From Mycolicibacterium gilvum (GTDB lineage Bacteria > Actinomycetota > Actinomycetes > Mycobacteriales > Mycobacteriaceae), in contig NZ_UGQM01000001.1 in the NCBI RefSeq assembly GCF_900454025.1, forward strand, positions 2,976,001 to 3,040,000: a stretch of 64,000 bases of DNA, written 5' to 3'. The notes beneath the pieces were generated by a model. That model saw only the letters and a program-made list of their open reading frames with translations. It was not told where the DNA came from and did no database searches. A program made the position numbers and the translations under genes. This document shows, piece after piece, positions 36,856-49,105 of the stretch (the stretch's first letter is position 1; each line of letters begins with the position of its first letter).

Positions 36856-39003
36856 CTACCCCTTGCGGGACCGTTTCGTCGTCTTCACCGACGCACTCAC
36901 CGGCGGCACCGCCGAGGCCATCACCGCATCCGCGCGTTCCCACACCCGGTGCAGACCCAGCGCCGCGAGCAGTTCCGTCCCGAACGCGGTGCTGACATCC
37001 CCGGACGTCACGACGCCGGGATCCGAGAGGCTGATGCCCGCCGCCTCCAGCGCCGCGCTGCCGTTGCCCCACGCGCCCAACGGCTTACAGTGCCTGAGCA
37101 TCTCGTGCAGCAGCACCACGGCCTTGATGTCGTGGCGCTGCAGCGCGCCGTCGGCGACCACGACCGCATCGAACTCGATGGAACGGGCGGTGTCGAATGT
37201 CCGCTCGACGATGACCGACCGGCGGCCCGACTTCAGGGTGCCGCCCACCGGCGCCGTCACCATCGGCACCACGCCCGCCTTGTCCATGGCCTTGATCAGC
37301 TTGGACACCCCGGCGAGATCGGAGTCCGCGTCGGCGATGATCGCCACCTTGCGGCCCGCGACGGGACCCGGGGTCGTGACGACCTGCGACAGCGCGGGGG
37401 AGAGGGTCACGTCCTTGGGCGGATTGCCCTTGGGCGCAGGAAGACCCAGGCCGGCGGCGACCTTGGCGCACAGATCGGCGTCGACGTTGGCGAGCACCTC
37501 GAGCTGGCGTTCCTTGATCGCCTGCTCGTAGCACTTGCCCAGCTCGAAGGTGAAGGCCTCGACGATGTGATCCTGCTCGATCGGTGTCAGCGAGCGGTAG
37601 AACATCGCCGGCTGGGTGAAGTGGTCGTCGAACGACGCGGGCGCGACCCTGCCGACCCGTCCCTCGACGGGCCGCGGGGTCTGCACGTAACCACCCTCGT
37701 CGGCGTCGGCGACCAGCGGTTCGCCCCCGTCGATGCTGTTGGGCAGGTAGGGCGCCTGCCCGGTGTGGATGGCGGTCTGATGCATGCCGTCGCGCAGCAT
37801 GTCGTTGACCGGGCAGCGCGGCCGGTTGATGGGCAGCTGGTTGAAGTTGGGACCGCCGAGCCGGGTCAGCTGCGTATCGAGATAGGAGAACAACCGAGCC
37901 TGCAGCAGCGGATCGTTGGTGACCTCGATGCCCGGCACCAGGTTGCCGAGGTGGAACGCCACCTGCTCGGTCTCGGCGAAGTAGTTGGTGGGGTTTCGGT
38001 CGAGGGTGAGCTTGCCGATCAGCTGGACCGGGACGAGCTCCTCGGGGACGATCTTCGTCGGGTCGAGAAGGTCGATGCCCTCGAAGGTCTCGGTGCCGTC
38101 GTCGGGCATGACCTGAACGCCCAGTTCGTATTCCAGCGGTGCGCCGGCCTCGATGCCGTCGGCCATGTCGCGGCGGTGGAAGTCGGGATCGAACCCGGCG
38201 GCGAGCTGCGCCTCCTCCCACACCAGCGAATGGACGCCGGCGACGGGCTTCCAGTGGAACTTCACCAGGCTGGTCTCACCCTTGCGATTGACCAGCCGGA
38301 AGGTGTGGACGCCGAAGCCCTCCATCGTGCGGTAGGACCGCGGGATGCCGCGGTCGCTCATGTTCCAGAACACGTGGTGGGTGGCCTCGGTGTGCAGCGA
38401 CACGAAGTCCCAGAAGGTGTCGTGCGCGGACTGCGCCTGCGGAATCTCGCGGTCCGGGTGCGGTTTCGCGGCGTGGACGACGTCGGGGAACTTGATGCCG
38501 TCCTGGATGAAGAACACCGGCATGTTGTTGCCGACCAGGTCGAACACACCCTCGTCGGTGTAGAACTTGACCGCGAAACCCCTGGTGTCCCGGACGGTGT
38601 CGGCGGACCCACGAGAGCCGAGCACGGTCGAGAACCGGCAGAACACGTCGGTCTTCGCGCCCTTCTTCGACAGGAACGCGGCTTTGGTGACCGATGCGGC
38701 GTTGCCGTAGGCCTCGAAGACGCCGTGCGCCGCAGCGCCCCTGGCGTGCACGACACGCTCCGGGATGCGCTCGTGATCGAAGTGGGTGATCTTCTCCCTG
38801 AGGTGGAAATCCTCCATCAGGGTCGGTCCGCGGCTGCCCGCCTTCAGCGAGTGGTCGGTGTCCGGAAGCCGCAGACCCTGCGCGGTGGTGAGATGCCGAC
38901 CGGACTGCGACCGCGGATCCTGTTGCTCCTGAGTGTCTTTGGCCGCGCCTGTCGGACTGACGGCGGCGGGTGCGGACTGATCACGCTTGCGCGCAGCGGG
39001 CAT
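36856..39003 (-). CDS. katE: Large-subunit monofunctional catalase (clade II, HPII type)
   Basis: 715 residues. ATG 39003 has ggagg at good spacing. Catalytic His is in RVVHARGAAAHGVFEAYG, the distal Asn in GNNMPVFFIQDGIKFPD, and the haem Tyr in FSYLDTQLTRLGGPNFNQL. The C-terminal ~150 residues form the flavodoxin-like domain (AGRKVAIIADADSDLAGVSK) that marks the large catalases. The N-terminal basic extension is ~30 residues. It dismutates H2O2. With katG 4 kb upstream, the region holds two H2O2-removing systems of different families. The last ~15 residues are Lys/Arg-rich (KTTKRSRKG), unusual but seen in some homologues. Confidence 0.95.
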   Translation of the reverse strand: MPAARKRDQSAPAAVSPTGAAKDTQEQQDPRSQSGRHLTTAQGLRLPDTDHSLKAGSRGPTLMEDFHLREKITHFDHERIPERVVHARGAAAHGVFEAYGNAASVTKAAFLSKKGAKTDVFCRFSTVLGSRGSADTVRDTRGFAVKFYTDEGVFDLVGNNMPVFFIQDGIKFPDVVHAAKPHPDREIPQAQSAHDTFWDFVSLHTEATHHVFWNMSDRGIPRSYRTMEGFGVHTFRLVNRKGETSLVKFHWKPVAGVHSLVWEEAQLAAGFDPDFHRRDMADGIEAGAPLEYELGVQVMPDDGTETFEGIDLLDPTKIVPEELVPVQLIGKLTLDRNPTNYFAETEQVAFHLGNLVPGIEVTNDPLLQARLFSYLDTQLTRLGGPNFNQLPINRPRCPVNDMLRDGMHQTAIHTGQAPYLPNSIDGGEPLVADADEGGYVQTPRPVEGRVGRVAPASFDDHFTQPAMFYRSLTPIEQDHIVEAFTFELGKCYEQAIKERQLEVLANVDADLCAKVAAGLGLPAPKGNPPKDVTLSPALSQVVTTPGPVAGRKVAIIADADSDLAGVSKLIKAMDKAGVVPMVTAPVGGTLKSGRRSVIVERTFDTARSIEFDAVVVADGALQRHDIKAVVLLHEMLRHCKPLGAWGNGSAALEAAGISLSDPGVVTSGDVSTAFGTELLAALGLHRVWERADAVMASAVPPVSASVKTTKRSRKG

Positions 39004-39069
39004 TGATAACCTCCAGATCGGTGCTGTGGATGCTCGTCGTACCCGGCGTCGGGCGGTTCAAACTCACGG

Positions 39070-40860
39070 TCAGGACCGGGTGAACAGCTCGGCCGCCTTG
39101 GCCTTGATCGTCTGGTACGTCAGATGGCGTGCGGCGGGGTCACCCTTGGCGACCGCGCGGGCCATGTTCAGCATCTGGTCGAACGTGACGTGCGGCGGGA
39201 TCGGCGGCACCTCCGGATCGCACCGCACATCCAGCAGCGTCGGGCCGGTCGCCGACAGCGCCCAGTCCCACGCCGCGCCGAGGTCCTCGGCCGAATCCAC
39301 GGTCCTGGCCTCGACGCCCATCGCGCGGGCCACCTCCGCGTAGCTCACCGCGGGAAGGCTCTGGGACTCCTCGAACTTCGGCGATCCCCCCATCGCCCGC
39401 AGCTCCCACGTCACCTGGTTGAGATCCCCGTTGCCGAAGACACAGATGACGAACGGCAGGTCGTCCCATTCCCGGCGGTAGCGGGCGACGGTGAGCAGTT
39501 CGGCCAGACCGTTCATCTGCATCGCGCCGTCACCGACCAACGCGATGACGGGCCGGTCCGGATGGGCGAACTTGGCGCCGAGCGCATACGGCACCGCGCA
39601 TCCCATCGTCGCCAGGGTTCCCGACACCGAGCCGCGCACCCCCTCGGTGAAGCGCACGCAGCGGGCGTACCACGTCGTCGAGGACCCCGAGTCGGCCGTG
39701 ACGATCGCGTTGGCGGGCAACCGGTTCGACAGTTCCCAGGCCACCCGCATCGGGTTGACAGGGTTCGCGCTCAGCGTGCTCTGCTCCTCCAGCACCGACC
39801 ACCAGCGCCGCACGTTCGCCTCGACGGTGTCGCGCCAGGCGGTGTCCGCCCGGCGCCGCAGATGTGGCTGCAGCGCGGCAAGGGTCGCCTTCGCGTCGGC
39901 GACGATGTTGAGCTCGGTCGGGTACCGCATCCCGATCGACGCGCCGTCGTCGTCGATCTGGACGGCCCGGGCCTGCCCGAACTCCGGCAGGAACTGCGTG
40001 TACGGGAAGTTCGAGCCGACGATGAGCAGAGTGTCGCAATCGCGCATCATCTCGTAGCTGGGTCTGGTGCCCAGCAGGCCGATGGACCCTGTCACGAACG
40101 GCAGGTCGTCGGGCAGGACGTCCTTGCCCAGCAACGCCTTTGCCACCCCCGCGCCGGTGACGTCGGCAACGCCCGCGATCTCGTCGTGAGCCCCGCGGGC
40201 GCCCTGGCCGATCAGGATCGCCACGCGCTCGCCGTCGTTGAGGATCTCCGCGGCACGGCGCACCTGCGCGTCGGACGGCGTGACCACGCCGACGACGTCG
40301 CCGGGGTCGCTGGACGGGACGTGTTTGAACTGGTGCTCTGGCGGCGTGTACTCCTCCTCCTGCAGATCCGACGGCACGATGACGACCGTCGGCGCGCGCC
40401 GGGACCGGGCCGTGCGGATCGCCCGGTCCAGCGCGGACGGCAGCTGGGCGGATGCGTTGATCTCGACGACGTAGACGGCGACGTCGCCGAACAGCGCTTG
40501 CAGGTCGACCTCCTGCTGGTAACTGCCGCCCATCGCCGTGCGCGCGGTCTGCCCGATGATGGCCACCACCGGCACGTGGTCGAGCTTCGCGTCATAGAGA
40601 CCGTTGAGCAGGTGGATGGCGCCCGGGCCGGACGTGGCGAGGCAGACGCCGACCTCGCCGGAGAACTTCGCGTACCCGACCGCGGCAAACGCCGCCATCT
40701 CCTCGTGGCGGGTCTGTACGAACATCGGGTCGTCGTCGGCCCGCCCGAGCGCGGACACCAGGCCGTTGATCCCGTCTCCGGGGTAGCCGAAGATGTGGGT
40801 CACGTTCCATTGACGTAGGCGGTCCAGGATGAAGTCGGCCACATCGGTGCTCATGGTCAT
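39070..40860 (-). CDS. Thiamine pyrophosphate-dependent enzyme, pyruvate oxidase-like
   Basis: 596 residues; ATG 40860 (ATG 40854 also in frame). The activating Glu is in RHEEMAAFAAVGYAK and the TPP/Mg motif is GDGAMQMNGLAELL ending at FGNGDLN. Three domains (Pyr, FAD-like middle, PP) follow the POX/acetolactate synthase plan; KLDHVPVVAIIGQTA and VGSNFPYTQFLPEFGQARAV fit the pyruvate oxidase/PoxB branch rather than biosynthetic ILV enzymes. It probably decarboxylates pyruvate to acetate or acetaldehyde, giving electrons to quinone or producing H2O2. Divergent from tex with a 59-bp shared promoter region. Confidence 0.85.
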   Translation of the reverse strand: MTMSTDVADFILDRLRQWNVTHIFGYPGDGINGLVSALGRADDDPMFVQTRHEEMAAFAAVGYAKFSGEVGVCLATSGPGAIHLLNGLYDAKLDHVPVVAIIGQTARTAMGGSYQQEVDLQALFGDVAVYVVEINASAQLPSALDRAIRTARSRRAPTVVIVPSDLQEEEYTPPEHQFKHVPSSDPGDVVGVVTPSDAQVRRAAEILNDGERVAILIGQGARGAHDEIAGVADVTGAGVAKALLGKDVLPDDLPFVTGSIGLLGTRPSYEMMRDCDTLLIVGSNFPYTQFLPEFGQARAVQIDDDGASIGMRYPTELNIVADAKATLAALQPHLRRRADTAWRDTVEANVRRWWSVLEEQSTLSANPVNPMRVAWELSNRLPANAIVTADSGSSTTWYARCVRFTEGVRGSVSGTLATMGCAVPYALGAKFAHPDRPVIALVGDGAMQMNGLAELLTVARYRREWDDLPFVICVFGNGDLNQVTWELRAMGGSPKFEESQSLPAVSYAEVARAMGVEARTVDSAEDLGAAWDWALSATGPTLLDVRCDPEVPPIPPHVTFDQMLNMARAVAKGDPAARHLTYQTIKAKAAELFTRS

Positions 40861-40906
40861 CGCTGCTACCCCGGAGTCGTTACCTCAAACTGTCCGACCG
40901 ATTGGG

Positions 40907-40919
40907 TAGGGTTCCGCGG
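40907..40919 (+). promoter_or_regulatory. -10 element for a leaderless tex transcript
   Basis: TAGGGT at 40907-40912 matches the mycobacterial TANNNT -10 consensus and is followed by seven bases and GTG 40920. This supports a leaderless message and GTG 40920 as start of tex. No Shine-Dalgarno is present. Confidence 0.6.
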
Positions 40920-43279
<2,360 letters not shown>

Positions 43280-43283
<4 letters not shown>

Positions 43284-43939
43284 CGATCGCGGCGCGGCGG
43301 CGTACGGCAGCGGCGGCATCGGCTGTCCTGTGTACCGCCGCGCTCCTCGCCGGCTGCACCCGCCTCGTCGACGATCCCCAGGCCCGCCCACAGGCACTCG
43401 CGGCCCCGATCACGGAGCTGCAGGTGGTCGATCTGCTCAGCCCCGAGGTGGTCGGCGAGGACGGCAACCTCTTCGTCGTCGCCGAACCGCAGCGGTGCGC
43501 CGGTCTCGCCCGCGAGGTCGATCCTCCGCTGATCGAGGCCGGCCGGCCGGTGGCCACCGACGGCGGTCACTGGACCAGTGAGGACGGGCGGTTCTACATC
43601 GAAGAGATGGTCGCCGTGTACCTCTCGGACTTCGACGCCGAGGGCGCGTTGCGGTCCGCCCGGGCCACCGTCGACGAGTGCCTCGGCAGCCGGCTGTCGG
43701 TGACCACGATGCGCGACCGCGTCTACGACTTCGAGGTCGCGCCCGGAGCCGAGGGACCCGACGGCAGCGTGCTGTGGTCGCTTCGCGCCGTCGACTGGAA
43801 CTGCGACAACCTGTTCGTCGCGGCGTACAACGCGGCCGTCGAGATCACCACCTGCGGCGCCGCCCCCGGTTTCGACGTCGCGGCGCTCGCCGCCGACGCC
43901 CTCGAGCGGATCCGCCGGCTGGCAGACACCACGGCCTAA
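43280..43939 (+). CDS. PknH-like extracellular sensor-domain lipoprotein
   Basis: 219 residues from ATG 43280, coupled to tex (ATGA). Lipobox LLAGC at ~Cys26 predicts a lipoprotein. The mature part carries four cysteines in the spacing of the PknH_C fold (RCAGLAREV, DECLGSRL, NCDNLFVAA and TTCGAAPG), which form two disulfides in the PknH structure. The kinase domain is absent, so this is a stand-alone version such as the mycobacterial Lpp/Lpq sensor-domain lipoproteins. It probably binds a ligand on the outer face; ligand unknown. Linkage to tex is physical only. Confidence 0.82.
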
Positions 43940-43960
43940 GCCGGGCGGATCAGCCGCCGC

Positions 43961-45370
43961 TCAGCGCAATTCGTCCTCGGCCGAGGCCAGCGCGGCGAAC
44001 TCCTCGTCGGGGGAGTTCGCGACGAGATGGTGGCGGCTGTAGAGACCGAAATACGCCATGAACGCGGCGAACACCAGCAGGCAGCCCAGCGCGGCGACGT
44101 AGTCGACCAGGAACGTCGCGATCACTGCGAGCACGGCGATCACGAGCGCGAAACCCGTGGTGAACACGCCGCCGGGAGTACGGTACGGCCGGTGCATCTC
44201 GGGTGCCCGGCGGCGCAGCACGATATGGCTGACCATCATCAGCACATAGCTCACCGCGGCCCCGAACACCGCCATGTTCAGCAGCAACGCGCCCTGCCCG
44301 ATCAGCGACAGGCAGAAGCCGATGACGCCGGGCACGAGCAGTGCCAGGGTCGGCGCCTTGCGCCTGTTGGTGACCGACAGGATCTTGGGCAGATACCCGG
44401 CGCGCGACAGCGCGAACAGCTGCCGGGAGTAGGCGTAGATGATCGAGAAGAAGCTTGCGATCAGGCCCGCCAGACCGATGTAGTTGACGACCGTGGCCCA
44501 GGTGCTGTCGCCGAGCGCCTCGACCAGCGGGTTGCCCGACTCCGACATCGCCGCGGCGCCCCCGGCGCCGGTGGTCAGCACCAGGACCGTCACGCAGGTG
44601 ACGAGAAGTACCGCCATGCCGGCGATGATGCCCTTGGGCATGTTGCGTTCCGGTTCTTCGGCCTCCTCGGCGGCCAGCGGGACGCCTTCGATGGCGAGGA
44701 AGAACCAGATCGCGAACGGGATGGCCGCCCAGATGCCCAGCAGACCGAACGGCAGCAGCGGCGAGGCGCCCGCCGCGTCGGTGACGGCGATGTCGGTCAG
44801 GTTGGCGCTGTCGAACTGCGGGATCGCGGCGACGGCGAACACGACGATGCCGATCAAGGCGATCACCGTGATCACGAACATGACCTTGAGTGCCTCACCG
44901 ACGCCCGCCAGGTGGATGCCGATGAACAGCGCGTAGGCGGCCAGGTAGACCCACCAGCCGTCGGTGATCCCGAACAGGTTCAGCGACTCGACGTAGGCGC
45001 CGATGAACGTCGCGATCGCCGCGGGCGCGATCGCGTACTCGATCAGAATGGCTGTGCCGGTGGCGAATCCGCCCCAGGGGCCCAGGGCGCGGCGCGCAAA
45101 CGTGTAGCCGCCGCCGGCGGCGGGCAGCGCCGACGACATCTCGGCCATGCCCAGCACCATGGCCAGATACATCGCCGCGATGATCACCGCGGCGATCGCC
45201 AGACCGCCGAAGCCGCCCTGACCCAGACCGAAGTTCCACCCCGAGTAGTCGCCGGAGATCACGTAGCTGACACCGAGACCGGCGAGCAGGATCCAGCCGG
45301 CGGAGCCACTCTTGAGCTGACGCTTCTGCAGGTAGCTCTCGGATTCCCGGTGCTCTTCGACGCCTCGCAT
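43961..45370 (-). CDS. APC family permease, ethanolamine permease type
   Basis: 469 residues from ATG 45370, which has gggag seven bases upstream (ATG 45376 would sit directly on the site). About twelve membrane helices. The N-terminal GWILLAGLGVSYVISGDYSG and WNFGLGQGG, plus AEMSSALPAAGGGYTFARRA, agree with the ethanolamine permease (EutP/EAT) branch of the amino acid-polyamine-organocation family. No ethanolamine ammonia-lyase genes are nearby in the window, so the substrate is inferred only from family similarity and could be another amine. Monocistronic. Confidence 0.85.
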   Translation of the reverse strand: MRGVEEHRESESYLQKRQLKSGSAGWILLAGLGVSYVISGDYSGWNFGLGQGGFGGLAIAAVIIAAMYLAMVLGMAEMSSALPAAGGGYTFARRALGPWGGFATGTAILIEYAIAPAAIATFIGAYVESLNLFGITDGWWVYLAAYALFIGIHLAGVGEALKVMFVITVIALIGIVVFAVAAIPQFDSANLTDIAVTDAAGASPLLPFGLLGIWAAIPFAIWFFLAIEGVPLAAEEAEEPERNMPKGIIAGMAVLLVTCVTVLVLTTGAGGAAAMSESGNPLVEALGDSTWATVVNYIGLAGLIASFFSIIYAYSRQLFALSRAGYLPKILSVTNRRKAPTLALLVPGVIGFCLSLIGQGALLLNMAVFGAAVSYVLMMVSHIVLRRRAPEMHRPYRTPGGVFTTGFALVIAVLAVIATFLVDYVAALGCLLVFAAFMAYFGLYSRHHLVANSPDEEFAALASAEDELR

Positions 45371-45594
45371 ACGCATCTCCCTTCAGGACGTGATCCAGGA
45401 CACTACGCCAGAGGGTGCGATCACCTGGAACGAAACTCCGACCCCGGTCGAACGGCCTCAGCGCGCTACGCCGAGCGAGAACGCCGGGACGGCGATACGC
45501 TCCTGCCGATCGGCCGGACAGCCCCACCGGTAACAACCGCACACAACTGTCCGATAGATCACACAGGTAACGACTGGAGAGAGAAGAGGTCGGC

Positions 45595-46491
45595 GTGGGT
45601 GTGGTGCTGGGGCTGTCACTGACCTCGATCGATGTCGCCTGGGTGCTGGTCGACGAGGCCGACGGCTCGGTGCTCGACCACGACGTGATCGATGTGCACG
45701 ACGATCAGATCGCCGGTGCCGCCGCCCGCGGTGCGCACGCGATCGCCACCAACTCCGGATTCGACGTCGACCGCGTCCGCCTGACGTGGGACGAGGACGT
45801 CGCCTCCGACGGACGCACGCTGCGAACCCAGCTCGGCGACATGGGTTTCCCGGCGGTCGAGACGGTTCCGGTCGGCCGCGCGATAGTCGTGATGGTGCCC
45901 GCGGACCTCACGCCGGACCTCGCGCTGGCCTACGGCGCCGTGTTCGCCGAGATCGAATCGCAGAAGACCATCGCCTCGTCCTCCCGCCGCCGGGTGCGCG
46001 GCCTGACGCGCATGCGGCTCGGCGCAGCCGTCGTCGGCGCGGCTGCCGCGGCGGCATTCGGAGGGCTGCTGCTGACCTCCGGTTCCGCGACGCAGGTCGA
46101 ACAGACCGCTGCCGTCATGGTGCCCGCCGCAGAAGCCGGCTGGGTCGCCGTCACCGTCCCCGCACCCGCCCACGGCCCGGCCACCGCCGGGTTCCGGGTG
46201 GTCGAACCGGACGAGGAGACCGTCGCCGAGAGCACGCAACCGGTCCGTCAGGTCCGTGCGGTGGCCCCTGCTCCCGCGGCCTCGGTGGTCACCGGTGTGC
46301 CGCACCTGCCCGAGGGCGTGCCGCACCTGGTCGACGCGGCGGCGGAAACCGCGGCGGCACCGGAGCCCACGCCGGCAGCCGTCGCCGACGGGCAGTCGCA
46401 CCTTCCCGCCGACCTGCCGGACGTGTCGGTGGTGCACCTGCCCGACACCGAGATGACAGTTCCGGTGAATCTGTTCACTGCGCTGCCCTGA
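45595..46491 (+). CDS. DUF7159-type mycobacterial membrane protein (copy 2)
   Basis: 298 residues from GTG 45595 (gagagaagagg upstream). Same plan as the protein at 27962: N-terminal domain (VVLGLSLTSIDVAWVLVD, VRLTWDEDVASDG, LRTQLGDMGFPAVETVPV, LALAYGAV), a basic segment, a membrane helix (LGAAVVGAAAAAAFGGLLL near 145-165), and a Pro/Ala/Val tail with repeated His-Leu-Pro motifs (VPHLPEGVPHLVD; SHLPADLPD; HLPDTE). Both copies end in Ala-Leu-Pro (here NLFTALP). The tail probably faces outside. Function unknown. Directly followed, 18 bp later, by an acyl-CoA dehydrogenase with its own leaderless promoter. Confidence 0.75.
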   Translation: MGVVLGLSLTSIDVAWVLVDEADGSVLDHDVIDVHDDQIAGAAARGAHAIATNSGFDVDRVRLTWDEDVASDGRTLRTQLGDMGFPAVETVPVGRAIVVMVPADLTPDLALAYGAVFAEIESQKTIASSSRRRVRGLTRMRLGAAVVGAAAAAAFGGLLLTSGSATQVEQTAAVMVPAAEAGWVAVTVPAPAHGPATAGFRVVEPDEETVAESTQPVRQVRAVAPAPAASVVTGVPHLPEGVPHLVDAAAETAAAPEPTPAAVADGQSHLPADLPDVSVVHLPDTEMTVPVNLFTALP

Positions 46492-46509
46492 CGGGTTAAC
46501 GTCGACGCC
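46474..46509 (+). promoter_or_regulatory. Promoter for a leaderless acyl-CoA dehydrogenase gene
   Basis: TTCACT (46474-46479), 17 bases, then TAACGT (46497-46502, TANNNT type), followed by seven bases and GTG 46510. The promoter overlaps the end of the preceding DUF7159 gene. No Shine-Dalgarno precedes the GTG, consistent with a leaderless start. Confidence 0.6.
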
Positions 46510-47670
46510 GTGACGGCGGTCGAACAGGCGCATGCGTTGCGCGATGTGGTTGGTGCGCACGCAGCCGAATCCGAGCAGTTGCGGACGTTGGCCCCGGCGG
46601 TCGTCGACGCCATGTGGTCGAGCGGCCTGATGTCGGCCTTCAATCCGTCGGCGGCGGGCGGCTCCGAGCCGACATTCGCCGAGATGATCGAGACCTGGAT
46701 CGAAATGGCTTGGCAGGACGGCTCGTTCGGCTGGGTCGGGATCGCGAACTTCCCGTCGTCGTTCGCGGCGGCCTCCTACCTGCCCGACAGCGGGTTCGCC
46801 GAGGTGTTCACCGCGAACGACAACCGGGTGACGATGGGCGGTCAGTTCTTCCCGAACGGCCAGGGCGTCGCCGTCGACGGGGGTTATCGCCTGACCGGGG
46901 CGTGGAGCTTCGGATCGGGGACGGGGCACGCCGAGTACGTCGCCGCGGGGTTCTTCCCGATGGTGGACGGCGAGATGCGCTGGGCCGGTGAGGGAATCCC
47001 CGACATGCAGGTGGCCGTCGTGCCGCGCGACCAGGTGTCCTTCAAGGACGGCTGGCATGTGCAGGGGCTGCGCGGCACCGGGTCCTACGACTATGCGATC
47101 GACGACGTGTTCGTCCCGCACGACCGGACTTTCGCCTTGTTCACCCGGGAACCGAAACGGGGGAGTTCGCCCGCCGGCAGGATGGGCATGATGCCGGTGA
47201 CCGCCGCGGGTCACGCCGCGTGGGCGCTCGGGGTCGCCAAGAGCATGCTCGACGACGTCGCCGAACTCGCGGCGACAAAGTTCCGGATGAGCGACATGGC
47301 CTCGTTGGCCAGCCGACCTACTTTCCAGAAGGACCTGGCTCATCACGTCGCGGCGTGGCGCGCCGCCCGGCTGCTGGTGCTCGACGCGTTCACCGGCGCC
47401 GAGGGCGCGGTGGCCGCCGGCGCCGAGCTGACCCCGACCATGCGCGCCGACATGCGGGTGGCCGCGGTGTTCGCCACCGACACCGCCCGCGGTTGCGCGG
47501 AGTGGGCGCATCTGGCCGCGGGCACGACCTCGATCCGGGAGGGCAGCCGCCTGGAGCGGGCCTTCCGCGACATCTACACCGGCACCCAGCACGCGTTCAT
47601 CAGCGAGAAGGTCGCCATCGACGCCGCGCAGGTCTGGCTCGGTGTCGTCGAGGACCAGTTCGGCCTCTAG
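46510..47670 (+). CDS. Acyl-CoA dehydrogenase family protein
   Basis: 386 residues, GTG start. Helical N-terminal domain (LAPAVVDAMWSSGLM; FNPSAAGGSEPTFAEMIE), a middle beta-barrel (LTGAWSFGSGTGHAEYVAAG, GWHVQGLRGTGSYDYAIDDV), and a C-terminal helical domain like the flavin-dependent monooxygenase/dehydrogenase subfamily (PF08028 type, as in HsaA and related enzymes). It binds FAD; whether it dehydrogenates acyl-CoA or hydroxylates an aromatic with reduced flavin cannot be decided. The catalytic Glu is not unmistakable. The last bases overlap the convergent MFS gene stop. Confidence 0.83.
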   Translation: MTAVEQAHALRDVVGAHAAESEQLRTLAPAVVDAMWSSGLMSAFNPSAAGGSEPTFAEMIETWIEMAWQDGSFGWVGIANFPSSFAAASYLPDSGFAEVFTANDNRVTMGGQFFPNGQGVAVDGGYRLTGAWSFGSGTGHAEYVAAGFFPMVDGEMRWAGEGIPDMQVAVVPRDQVSFKDGWHVQGLRGTGSYDYAIDDVFVPHDRTFALFTREPKRGSSPAGRMGMMPVTAAGHAAWALGVAKSMLDDVAELAATKFRMSDMASLASRPTFQKDLAHHVAAWRAARLLVLDAFTGAEGAVAAGAELTPTMRADMRVAAVFATDTARGCAEWAHLAAGTTSIREGSRLERAFRDIYTGTQHAFISEKVAIDAAQVWLGVVEDQFGL

Positions 47671-48941
47671 TTCACCAGCTCACGCAGATAACGCCGGCTC
47701 GCCAGCAGGTAGCAGCCGATGGCGACCAGGTGCATCACCGGTACGACGCACAACAACGCGCGCCCCAGCGACCCGGAGCCGAGTTCGGCCTTCATCGCGT
47801 CGCTGATCAATCCCGCCACGAACGGGCCCGCCGAGCCGAGGATCGCGCTGAAGAACAGGAAGATCGCCGACGCGGTGGCTCGCTGTTCGGCCGGCACCAG
47901 GCGCTGGATTGCCGCGATCGACGGCGCCATGTACGCCGTGCCGACGACATAGCTCAGCGATATGAAGAGCACCGCCAGGCCGGGGCTGGCCACGAGCAGC
48001 CCGAGCGTCGAGAACGGGATCAGCGCCGCGGTCATCAGCGCCACCAGCCACAGCAGCCAACGCGGATCCCGGGCCGACAACCGGTCGGCGACCTTGCCGA
48101 CGACGAGCAGCCCGAGGATGCCGGTGACGCCGCTGGCGATGCCGTACTGCAGGCCGACGTCGCCCAGCGTCATGCCGCGGGCTCGCATCAGGAACGCCGG
48201 TGCGAACGTCGTCAACGCGTATCCGGCCACGGAGATGGACGCCGCGCCGGCGACGATCGCGAGATAGCTGGGCTTGCGCAGGATGTCCCACCACTTCACC
48301 GGGACCTGCTGCACCGCAACAGATTCGACGAGCGGTTTCTGCCTGCGTCCGACCACGGCCAGGACCACCGGCACGAACAGGACGCTGATCGCCCCCATCA
48401 CGACGAAGGCGGTCCGCCAGCCCAGCGCCTGCGCGAGCAGACCGCCGCCGATCAGGCTGGCCGCACTGGCGAGCGGGATGGCCAGCGTGATGACCGCCAG
48501 TGGCGCGGCACGGCGCTCCGGGGCGAAGTTGCGGGCGACGTAGGCGTGCGCCGCGGGCGTCGACCCTGCCTCGCCGATCGCCACACCCACGCGGGTCATC
48601 GCGAGCTGGAACCCCGACTGCACGGCGCCGCCCAGCATCGTCATCACGCCCCACAGCGACAGACAGCCCGAGATCACCACCCCGTAGGCGCCCCGGTCGG
48701 AGATGCGCGCGATCGGGATGCCGATCAGTGCGTAGACGGCGAGGAATCCGAAGCCGTTGATCACCCCGATCGCGGTGTCCGACAACGACAGGTCTTCGCG
48801 GATCGGTTCGGCCAGCACCGCGGGCAGGAAGCGGTCGGCGTAGTTCAGTGTGCCGACGACCGCGAGCACACAGACGGCCGACCACGCCCGGGTGGGTCCG
48901 TGGGTGTCGCTGGTGGTTTCGGCTGCCGCCGGTGCCGACAT
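47667..48941 (-). CDS. MFS transporter
   Basis: 424 residues with twelve predicted helices. Motif A-like FGFLAVYALIGIPIARISDR between helices 2 and 3 and its echo VVGKVADRLSARDP between helices 8 and 9 are typical of major facilitator proteins; GVAIGEAGSTPAAHAYVARNF resembles the spinster/aromatic-acid (AAHS-like) branch. ATG 48941 has ggagga seven bases upstream. Substrate not identifiable. Convergent with the acyl-CoA dehydrogenase; a functional link is possible but unproven. Confidence 0.88.
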   Translation of the reverse strand: MSAPAAAETTSDTHGPTRAWSAVCVLAVVGTLNYADRFLPAVLAEPIREDLSLSDTAIGVINGFGFLAVYALIGIPIARISDRGAYGVVISGCLSLWGVMTMLGGAVQSGFQLAMTRVGVAIGEAGSTPAAHAYVARNFAPERRAAPLAVITLAIPLASAASLIGGGLLAQALGWRTAFVVMGAISVLFVPVVLAVVGRRQKPLVESVAVQQVPVKWWDILRKPSYLAIVAGAASISVAGYALTTFAPAFLMRARGMTLGDVGLQYGIASGVTGILGLLVVGKVADRLSARDPRWLLWLVALMTAALIPFSTLGLLVASPGLAVLFISLSYVVGTAYMAPSIAAIQRLVPAEQRATASAIFLFFSAILGSAGPFVAGLISDAMKAELGSGSLGRALLCVVPVMHLVAIGCYLLASRRYLRELVN

Positions 48942-49105
48942 CAGATCTCCTCCGCGGGGTGCGTTACAGACGGCTCCCAGAATGTCATGTGCAGGGCGGG
49001 CGGGGGTGTCAAAATGGCGTGGCGGGTCCGAACCCGAGTTCGCCGCGGAGCACGCTGGTTATATATGCTAATTACTCTGTCCCGAATTCGATGTGGGAGT
49101 GATGC